Shown in pieces: positions 56,043-64,000 of a stretch of 64,000 nt of DNA. The notes under the pieces were generated by a model that saw only the letters and a list, made by a program, of their open reading frames with translations, ran no database searches and was not told the origin of the DNA. This DNA is from Chimonanthus salicifolius. Taxonomy: Eukaryota > Streptophyta > Magnoliopsida > Laurales > Calycanthaceae. A program made the translations under genes and the position numbers. The stretch spans positions 46,866,201 through 46,930,200 of the forward strand of contig CM023538.1 of assembly GCA_013350335.1 (NCBI GenBank), read 5' to 3'. Numbering within the stretch: position 1 is the stretch's first letter; the number at the start of each line of letters is the position of its first letter.

Positions 56043-57655
56043 GCAGAGAGAGACAAACTTAATCTTTTAAGGGTAGAGTAGGCAAAAGCTGAGACACCTT
56101 GGTACTTAAAAAGAATGTCAATTGAGGTCTAAGATAATCATGCGTCTCGACAATCTGACGTAAAAAGAGTCATAGAATAATTTTTTTTTTTTTTTAGCAT
56201 TAATACGTAAATAAAAATCTTTATATCATACTTTTCCGGAAAGACTTTTATAGGATTTATGCTCGGAAGTCCATGTACACAGTCATATTAATGTTAGTCT
56301 GAAAAAGAAAAATTTTCATGAGTCAAGTGATCACCAGAGGAATACTAGTGGAGACTTAAACCCAGTGAGTTTTAGAGCCGTTCTGTCCTTCTGAGGGTTA
56401 TAAGTAAATTCTTATTTCTTTGATAAGCGCATCGAGTCGTTGAGTGATCTCATTATCATTGTTTTGGTCATATTACTAAGAACGCCATTAAAATTGAGTT
56501 ATTACACCTGAAATTTTTCTGAATTTATTCAAAACAAAGAAATCGTCTTATGAAGCTTAGGATAGGATATAGGCCATTTTTGGACCGTTTGAGCCTTCAA
56601 GCCCACCTACTTTGGTCATTCCATCTTGATAGTTCCCTATTTGAGCCTAATATAGCCTCTTTTATTGATTAGCCATATCCTCCATACCTAACTCCGGATA
56701 TGGAGTTTGAGCCAAAATTTTATATCCATTACCTATTATCATATGAGAAAAGGTTAGGGAAGATTTTGGGATAAAATTCAATGAAAAAAATGAAAATAAA
56801 AGAGAAAGCAAGATGGGAACATCCACACATCAAAGAGGGATGTTGAAAAAGAAAAGAGGTTTCTTAAAAAAAAAAAAAATTAGAGGAAAATATCCCGCTC
56901 ATATTATGAAGACCTCTAACCTTTTCTTATGAAAATGTTAATTTTTAGAGTCTTTTATCCCTTCTTTGATATGACCCAGTCCTAAGCCTCGTTTCGTCCT
57001 ATTAGAAAGTCCTATTGATTCTAAGTCTAAATAAGGTATTTCATGTGGAGAATAGAGGAGGAGAAATAAAGGTGTTTGACTCAACGTTCTTAGGAAAGTG
57101 GCATCTAATCATGAGATCAATTATTTTCTTCATTTATGCCGTCTTTGTTTAAAACATATGTGAGAATTTTGATTTGAAAACATAAACTCCGCTCACATAT
57201 ACCTTGAGAGAAAAAAAACCCACCTTTGAGCGTTAATCTTTCTGAGAGATATATCTGGTGAGGTTTGAAGTCAAAGCGTATTTTCCAATGTTGGTTACGA
57301 AACTTGTGTCAATTTGGAAAAAGAAGATTGTCTTAATAATGGCTATCACACACAACACTCCGAGTATAAGTCTTGTAAAATGAATTTTAGAGTTGTATGA
57401 TGTTTAGATTTTTGGCTGTGTGTTTTTGCTGAAAAAAAATAAAAAAATAAAAAAAATGACGATGTTTGTGGGTATCATCACTGGAAACCCTCACGAGACT
57501 ATAACTCGTCCACTAGGGGTAACCTAGGGGTTTAAAGGCTTGTTGCATACGCTAAATGCAATCGAGAGAGCCAGCGAAAGTGGTGTCACTTAGGATTTTT
57601 TAATTTCCCATTTTAGTATTTAGTTTTTAGTTTTGCTCGAGGACTAGCAAAATCT
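56043..57655 (+). other. Non-coding 3' region of Athila element
   Basis: 1.6 kb without a recognisable gene. CGACAATCTGACGT plus AAAGAGTCA near 56146-56172 repeats the end of the accessory ORF (56006-56032), so part of the ORF's 3' end was duplicated. A-rich and T-rich runs are frequent. Confidence 0.5.
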
Positions 57656-57670
57656 AAGTTTGGGGGTATT
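57656..57670 (+). other. Polypurine tract
   Basis: AAGTTTGGGGGTATT abuts the 3' LTR start TGATGAACACC. It is the expected plus-strand primer site. A near-identical copy lies 2.16 kb upstream. Confidence 0.75.
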
Positions 57671-60600
57671 TGATGAACACCGTAAAATTACAATTTTACC
57701 CTTTAATATTAGATTAATTAGTCCTTATTTTATAAATATTAGATATATTTAGGGTTGTTTTTAGTTTTATAGTTTATTTTGAGAAATATAAAAAAAAGAA
57801 AAGAAAATAAAAATAAAAATGATAAAAATTCAAAAATACGGTCGACGTCACCTTTAAAATGGTCAAGTCAAGTTGATCGGGTAATTAATATTTTATTTTG
57901 AGTGAACGTCCAGTCTTATTTTCCAATCTTTCTTGTTTACTGTCGATCGGGTGTCCGACGCGGCCTAAAGAAAGCGTAAAAGAACTGTATCTATTTCTTT
58001 TATTTTTCTTCCATTTCTTTTCTACTTTCTTCTTTCCTCTCTCTGGTTGCAGGGCACACGGATAGCAGCGATGAGAGGAGTGGTAGCAGCAACAGTCTGC
58101 TGCCCACATGAGCAGCAGTGACCGATAGCAACAGAGGGGGAAGATGGCAACCAGCAGATTGCAGCGATGGAGCAAGCCAGTAGCACCAGCCGGGAAGCCA
58201 GCAGCAACACCGCACACAGCAGAGCAGCGGTGAAACAGGGGAAGAGGCAGCCAGCAATGAGAAGAAAGGCAACTGCAGTCCAAGAGTTAAACGGCAGCCA
58301 CCTGAAACATAACCGGCAGAGCAGCCAGCTGTGAGCAAGGGCAGTGACCGACAGCAACCAGCTGAACGGCAGCCAGTTGAAGGGAAGAAAAGGCAGCAGC
58401 AACCAGCGGCGCATCAGAGCAGCAGCTGCGATCTCAGCAGAGCCGGAACAGTGAACACGGCAGCAACTGCGATCTCCGCACTGAAGAAACTGAGAGACAG
58501 TGGCAGCCACACAGCAGAACAGCAAAGCAGCAGCCAGAGACGATGGAGAGCAGACAGAGCAGCACCGATTGCAAAAAGAGCTGATGCAAAAGCAGCAGTC
58601 AGCGTCTCCAGCAGCAGCCGGCTGAACCAGCCGGAGACAGCCACCTGAAACAGATAGCAGCGGCAGCCACACAGCCACCTGGAGAGAGCAGATGCAGAAT
58701 TGAAGCAGCTGGAGCAGAGGAGACACCACACAGCCAGCTGAAACCAGACAGAGGCAGCCACCTGGACTGAGTGCAAGACAGCAGTGACCGATAGCAAGCA
58801 CAGCAGCTGAGAAACAAACAGATCTGCAGCACAGCCGAGGGTGCATACAGCCAGTCCGGGCTGAAGCTGCAACCAGCAGCCAACTGGGAAGAAAGTGATG
58901 GAGAAACAGAAAACAGAAAGGCAGCCGGCTGACACACTGCAGCCAGCGCCTAGAGACTGAGGCAGCAGAAACCAGCGATGGCAGAGCAGCCAGAAGGCCG
59001 AGTAAACAGCAGCAGCAGAGTCTGCTGCTGATGGTTTGCAGCCGGAGCAGTGAGAGCAGCGGCGAGCAGAGGAATCCATCACAGACAGCTGAGATTGAAA
59101 GAATGGCAAGCAGCTGAGACGGCAGCAGCAGTTCCACCCGAGCAGCAGTCGAACCAGCTGTGAGAAGCAGAGAGCAGGGCGGCAACCAGCAGTGCTGGCA
59201 ATCCGAGCAGAGCCGAAAAAAAGAGAAAAAACGGCAGCTGGGACCACTGCAGAGAGCAGCCGGCTGAACCAAACAGAGAGGCTGGACAGCCAAGCAGGGC
59301 AGGCAGCTGAAGGCAGCCAGTTGAGAAGATAAGGCAGCTGAGCCGTGTACCAGCTGCCATGAAGCAGCTGGTTTCAAATTTGAAAAAAAAGAAGATGAGG
59401 ATAAGAAGCAGCCAATCCTTAGCTGGGGTTCAAAATTGAAGCACTGCCGTGCAGTTTGGAATGAGAAGAAGATAAGGATAGCAGTTGGGTTTTCAAAAGA
59501 GAGGAAGATAAGGTTTGGATGAGGAGCTGCCGAGTGATTCAGCAGAGAGCTGCCAGATAGATCAATCGAGAAGATAGAGATAAAGCAAGGAAGGATTTGA
59601 AATACTGCCGATAGCAGCTGGTTTCAAATTTGAAGAGATACGGTACAGCAGAAAAGAGATAAAGAAGAGAGGAAGAAAAAGGATAAGAAGAAAAGAGATA
59701 AAGCAGAGAGGAAGAATAAGAAAGGCCGTGAACCGTGTAAGCAGCTGGGATAAGATGCAGCAGTTGTTTTCAAATTTGAAAGAGACAAAGATAGAGGAGA
59801 GATAAGATTGAAGAGAAGATAAGAAAAAATCAGCTGCCGTTGGAAGCTGGGTTTCAAAAATAGAAGGGATAAGGAGACGAAGAAAGACAAGGCTCAACCT
59901 CCGGCTGAATTTGAATTTGAAATATCCCGGCTGAGTTTAAACGACTCTTATCTCATCCCATCTCATCCCCTCTCTTCTATAAATTCAAGGCTTTAGATCC
60001 ATTGAAGGTTGAACCGGGCAAGACATTGAAGGCTGAAATTGGACGACTGAAAGACAGAAGAAAAAAAATATAATTTCTTGTAAGTTATTTTATTTTTATT
60101 TTATTATGTCAAGTCCAACAGAATTGTATTTCATTTCCAATTTTTAATAAAAAAATCATGGCAGTTGTTTAGATTTATGATGATCCCAGTTATTAAAATA
60201 TTTAATAATGATGATTTGTATTCTATTTTTTATTCTTTTTATGAACTTTATGTAAAAACAAAAATATTTTTACAATTTTTTTTTATGGAAAGTAGAACCC
60301 CTATTAGGATCAGTGGGACTTGCCGTCTTTCCAGTCTAAGGTTCTTATCAAGAACAGTTGTTTTAGATTTGGGGAAACACAAGTTAAAACCCGCTCAAGC
60401 CTAAGGCTTGAATTGAAAAAAAAATACGAATTTTATAGATGACATAAAAATTATAATTAGAATTTTAATAGAAAATGAATTTGAATTATATTTTATAACT
60501 CTAGATCATTTCATAGTCTAGGCCGTGATTTTCTTATTTTTAAATAGGATAATATGCTGCGTCGATGTTTGACCCGATTCCATTGTACATTATGTAAAAA

Positions 60601-60844
60601 AAAATTTATTTTTGATTTATTTTTCTTTTTCTCAAAAATTCAACAAAAGTATTCATTATTTTAAATTAAGATTATAACTAAATGTTTTAGAAACTTATTT
60701 CCTTAAATCACATCATTTTTAAATAGTGCGATTTTTTTATTTCGTACATATATTTTGTAGATTTCCCTTGGGTACGACCTCGCACTCATACTCTATACTA
60801 TCAATCGGTTCGTACGCTTGCGAGTAATTTAAAATTTCACATCA
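57671..60844 (+). repeat. Athila 3' LTR (3174 bp)
   Basis: Same landmarks as the 5' LTR. The last bases read TTTCACATCA against TTTCACGCCA in the 5' copy. A one-base difference (58786 region, GACCGATAG against GACGATAG) keeps a 451-codon minus-strand frame open here while it is broken in the 5' LTR. Confidence 0.95.
59978..59984 (+). promoter_or_regulatory. LTR TATA box (3' copy)
   Basis: TATAAAT, the counterpart of 47904-47910. If active here it would drive transcription into the flanking gypsy remnant. Confidence 0.5.
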
Positions 60845-60849
60845 ATGCA
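60845..60849 (+). other. Target site duplication of Athila element, right copy
   Basis: ATGCA directly after the LTR end CACATCA; matches 45594-45598. Confidence 0.85.
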
Positions 60850-61417
60850 TTTCTGGAGTAGTCGGGACATCTAAGCTTGACGACGAAGGATTCATTATCA
60901 CCGTGATGTCTTTTTTTTCTAGCCTTCTTTCACTATGTGTAGGCCGTTGGTAGAACAGTCTGCTAGCATCATCTTCCACCGAAGATCTAGGAAATGTTGC
61001 TCAGGAGGTCCTAGATAGATTAGAAGGCGTGGGTGCTGAAAATCTGGACCTCTTCGTTGCATGTTTGTCCGCAACATGGAAAACTTTCTAGTGACATTGG
61101 CGATCATTTCTCGCATCTCACGCAGCTCCACATGCACTTGGTCCCTCAAGGACCTATCCCGGTTGTCACCTGTTGCATGTTGGGTCTGACAAACTGAATT
61201 AGATTGGAATTCATCATCATTTCTGCCTCATTGGTTGCGTCTAGTGTAACCTCCTGCCATTGACATTCGACGTACATGGCATCGCTCTCCCAAAAAGGTG
61301 AGGTACCTTGCTACAAAAATAACATCGTCTCCAAACACAAAAGTAGAATGCAAATGAAAGCAAGGTGTGCCGAATATAAGTGTATTAGGAAGAAAGCTCT
61401 AATACAGTAATACCAAC
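60850..61417 (-). pseudogene. Old Ty3/gypsy gag start, right part
   Basis: The minus strand reads RDQVHVELREMREMIANVTR, then KFSMLRTNMQRRGPDF, a gag N-terminal style, with stops and shifts. Just before it lies GTTGGTATTACTG...ATTAGAGC, a broken initiator-tRNA-Met-type primer site. It joins 45598 leftwards once the Athila element is removed. Confidence 0.55.
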
Positions 61418-62368
61418 TGATGGAGGCTAAACTAGTGTAAAAACATTTCTCGGTCTTCAATGAATTTAAAGGACCAAAGGAACTTCCATTCAAAGTGAAT
61501 CCAAACCAAAGATTTCACTAGACGCAATCTTTGGTGATGCTAGTTTCTGGTTTACACGACTTCAATTGAAAAGAAAATGCAATTCCAATTGAATAATTTA
61601 GCCTCAATTAAGTGATGAACTTTAAATGGAAAAGCAAACACCAATTTAACTCAAATAAACAAAGAAACTAAGAACTCAATTGAGAAACTTACTTAAAACT
61701 CATTCCAAAATTGAGACTCCTCTCAACTTCAATTCAAAACTTCATAAAACAAAGCCAAAATTCGATGACTACAAGGATTCCCATGTCCTCCTTTTATAGG
61801 CCTAGAAGTAGTGACTAACCCTAGGTAAACCAACCCTAATCCCAAAACCAACCATAGTTGGCGTGGGAAACTAGGAGTGGAGGCATTTGGAATCCCAAGT
61901 CCACGCTATCAATGTCATCTTAAATAACCAATGAGAAAAGTGAAATTGCATCCAATAAGAAAAAGACACCTAAGATCTAAGACTCCACAAAACTCTAGTT
62001 ATCCATGTACCTAGGCTTCTTCATGCATGTTAGGAAGGGAGAGAGACTTGTATTCTTTAAAGGATCTTCATGCATGCTTGGAATAGAGAGATCCATGCAC
62101 CAAGGGAGATGAACCATTGAGGAGGAATTCAAGAGATACGCACCACCACGTGAGTGCATTCACATGTCCACTTTGTTGCTAGGGTTTTGAGCATGCAACC
62201 ATCCAAGTGAGGTCCATTGTGCTTTCCAATGGTTCCCGATGCCATGGGTGGGGTCCATATGCACTAGTCATTTTGGAGCCAAAATTAGATAGTTTGGACC
62301 CACCTTTGCCATGATAAAACGTGAAGCAATTTTCTCCATTAATTGCACCTTGATGTGTGATGTCTGCA
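61418..62368 (-). repeat. Probable LTR of the old gypsy element
   Basis: On the minus strand it runs from TGCAGACATCACACATC to GCCTCCATCA, with a TATA-like CTATAAAAGGAGG at about 61790-61803, and is followed by the primer-site remnant. About 951 bp, non-coding. Directly beyond it (62369-62470, read on minus) is another gypsy coding end with CTCGAGGAGGAGTTTCTCTC and AGGAGGGAGG. Confidence 0.55.
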
Positions 62369-62480
62369 TCCTCCTCCCTCCTGAGAGAAACTCCTCCTCG
62401 AGTTTGGGAGGTTTGCACTTGGAGAGAATGGCCCCATCATAGCTTGCATCCTATGCCTTTCCTATGCCACATCAATAGAC
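62369..62480 (-). pseudogene. Second gypsy 3' coding end, adjoining the LTR
   Basis: Closely related to 44700-44820: both share TCTCTCCAAGTGCAAACCTC followed by CCAAACT and the polypurine tract. Two 3' ends in the same orientation with an LTR between them is the pattern left by recombination between related elements. Confidence 0.5.
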
Positions 62481-63459
62481 CTCCTTGGAAATTGGTCATA
62501 ATGGTCAAGGAGATTCGTGCATTGTGTTTGGATAGGGACATCACCTCTGAGCATGTTCAAAGATCAACTAATGGAGTAGCAGACTTCTTTTTTTGAATGA
62601 TTATATATTAATTAAAAAAGAGGTAACAGAGGTGCAAATACAAAAACAAAAATAAACAAAGGGCAAGAAAAAACAAGTTACCCGCAACCCCACTACATCC
62701 ATGAAACCCCCAAAGGAGGAAACAATACTAAAAAAGATAAACTATACGATGCCAATACATTCTCTCCATGCACGCAGGATGTCACTCATAGCGATATTCC
62801 TGAATTCCAGAAGAGAGGAAGCCCAAAGGCACACTTTGCGAGCACATAGCCAGAAATGGCTTCGGACGACTCAACACAATTCTTAAAGATTGTATTGTTA
62901 CGTTTCCACCATAAATTCCACACTATGGCAAAGAGAGCCAAGAGCCATAGCAAGGAGTATTTTGGAGAGACCGAAGCAATGTCTCAAGCATAAAATAGCT
63001 CAGCCACCGTAGAAGACATAACTCAAAGCACACCAAATTTAACCAGTACAGAATTCCAAACCTCATAGGAGAAAGGGCAATGAATCAAAAGGTGATTCAA
63101 TTCTTCTGAAGCTTGAAGACAAAAAGGGAAAGGACTAACAATGATTCTTCCTCTTTTTCACAGGTTGTCTTGGGTCAGAATTTTTCCCAAACCAGCAGTC
63201 CAAAAAAAAAAAAAACAAATAGCCCGAGGCGAAGCTTTCGAGGACCAGATACTATGATTGATGACAGTAGTGAGAGTCGACTGATTATTCCTCTTGAAGA
63301 AATACTTGACAGAGAAGATACCAGTCGCTTCGGGCTACCACACAAGGCAATCCTCATTATATGTTCTGATCGGGTAGGAAAAAATGATATGAAGAAGCTA
63401 CTAGTGGAATAGCAGACTTCTTGGCAAAGTTTGGTGTACATTGAGATCATGGGGGAGTT
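62481..63459 (+). mobile_element. Plus-strand LINE tail, split by another LINE
   Basis: RNase H tail IREIRALCLDRDITSEHVQR, then STNGVADFF up to 62589; the frame resumes at 63409 as GIADFLAKFGVH. The intervening 63-kb segment is a separate minus-strand LINE with a target duplication. Confidence 0.55.
62590..63400 (-). mobile_element. 5'-truncated L1-type LINE with 22-bp target duplication
   Basis: The minus strand encodes the reverse-transcriptase-associated zinc-finger region: LLIHCPFSYEVWNSVLVKFG, then ALFAIVWNLWWKRNNTIFKN. The poly(A) end is at the left (T run 62588-62594). Flanks 62568-62589 and 63401-63422 match at 20 of 22 bases (both end TAGCAGACTTCTT), a typical LINE target duplication. 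Stops show that it is inactive. Confidence 0.72.
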
Positions 63460-63713
63460 TGTAGAAAATAATAATAGAATAAAGGAGAAAATAAAAGAGA
63501 AGAATATAGGAGAAAATTTATTTCTCTTAGTATAGTATTTATGTGTTATCTTCTTAGAGGATACATGAATAAATAGGGAAAAGAGAGCCAATTTAGGTGA
63601 CAAAAAAAGAAATACAATACAAGGGATGCTTATCTACATTAAATCATACAACCATGCAGTTGACTTTTAAAAATAAGATTAGTCGTGTCAATTATCCTGT
63701 ATTGGGTCCGACA
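63460..63713 (-). repeat. Copia-type 3' LTR (254 bp)
   Basis: Minus strand from TGTCGGACCCAATACAGG to ATTATTTTCTACA, with TG...CA ends, preceded on the minus strand by a purine tract (AGCTTGAGGGAGAAT). It belongs to the copia tail at 63714-63860. Confidence 0.6.
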
Positions 63714-63860
63714 ATATTCTCCCTCAAGCTGGCTCGAAGATGTCTAACAAATTCAGCTTGCCAATAACCGAAGTGAGTTGATGTCGAGGAACAAACTTTG
63801 TCAATATATCTCCAAGTTGAACTTTAGAGTGCAGATGAGGAGTGACCTAAGAAGCACTGA
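63714..63860 (-). pseudogene. C-terminus of a copia polyprotein
   Basis: The minus strand reads HSKVQLGDILTKFVPRHQLT, then SVIGKLNLLDIFEPA and stop. This is the usual end of copia RNase H (QxADIFTK...LGxxDIxxPA). The rest of the element lies right of the window or was lost. Confidence 0.7.
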
Positions 63861-64000
63861 TACGGGTGCGCCTATCGGATACGGGAGTGCAGTAAATTTT
63901 GAAAAATTAGGATACGGGTGCAGCGGGATACATTTTCTAATCAGAAAAAATCTAAGCAATAGAAACATGAACATATCAACAAATTTATTAATTAAAAATA
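63861..64000. other. Window end with GGATACGGGTGC words
   Basis: Short recurring words GATACGGGTGC, CGGATACGGGAGTGC and GGATACGGGTGCAGC within 60 bp, then AT-rich DNA. Too short to classify. Confidence 0.35.

Larger units (their letters stand above)
45599..60844 (+). mobile_element. Athila-type Ty3/gypsy retrotransposon, 15.2 kb, young
   Basis: Complete structure: LTRs 45599-48771 and 57671-60844, target duplication ATGCA, primer-binding site, gag, protease-RT-RNase H-integrase, an accessory ORF, polypurine tract. By eye the LTRs differ at about 14 substitutions and 3 one-base indels over 3.17 kb (about 0.45 percent), so insertion is recent. Integrase and RT closely follow the Athila pattern ([37 protein letters not shown]). 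It is inserted in an older minus-strand gypsy gag region. Two in-frame stops break gag-pol, so this copy is probably not autonomous as it stands. Confidence 0.95.

Noticed and set aside
58022..59377. 451-codon minus-strand open frame in the Athila 3' LTR (and 304-320-codon versions in the 5' LTR)
   Set aside because: Low-complexity Cys/Leu/Ser/Ala composition comes directly from the T-poor CAG-rich plus strand. The frame is broken by a one-base indel in the other LTR and shows no domain.

Overview
This is nuclear DNA of a flowering plant. The evidence is long AT-rich non-coding stretches, intron-split genes whose products match conserved plant families, and dense layers of plant transposons: Ty1/copia, Ty3/gypsy including Athila, L1- and RTE-type LINEs, tRNA-derived SINEs and Stowaway MITEs. 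The genus cannot be told from sequence alone. Genes here have very long, transposon-filled introns.

Three host genes can be supported. (1) 9.2-11.55 kb, plus strand: the last four exons of the beta subunit of the signal recognition particle receptor. The exon with the GTPase P-loop is not in the 9.2 kb upstream. (2) 17.5-36.3 kb, minus strand: a polytopic membrane protein of the family of Arabidopsis At1g10660/At1g70505, spread over about 18.8 kb. Its introns hold a complete copia element, LINE pieces, a repeat with an array of perfect hairpins, and other repeats. One exon carries an in-frame TGA and one exon is unclear. (3) 43.8-44.3 kb, minus strand: the last two exons of a gene I do not recognise. 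Its upstream part must lie beyond the transposon nest at 44.7-63.9 kb.

The right third is a transposon nest. An old minus-strand gypsy element (about 44.69-62.47 kb) was split by a young 15.2-kb Athila-type gypsy element (45599-60844). The Athila element has two nearly identical 3.17-kb LTRs, a 5-bp target duplication (ATGCA), a primer-binding site matching the tRNA-Asp 3' end, gag, and protease-RT-RNase H-integrase. Two in-frame stops lie between gag and pol. Further right, a minus-strand LINE sits inside a plus-strand LINE, followed by the end of a minus-strand copia element.

The most unusual item lies between pol and the 3' LTR of the Athila element. There, where some relatives carry an env-like gene, is a separate 143-codon ORF (55611-56042). 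Its basic, cysteine-rich core resembles the small nucleic-acid-binding proteins of carlavirus-type plant RNA viruses. The region is bracketed by two copies of the polypurine-tract module, which suggests a captured accessory gene. The left 9 kb is mostly repeat-derived or featureless AT-rich DNA with a decayed chromovirus RT and SINEs.
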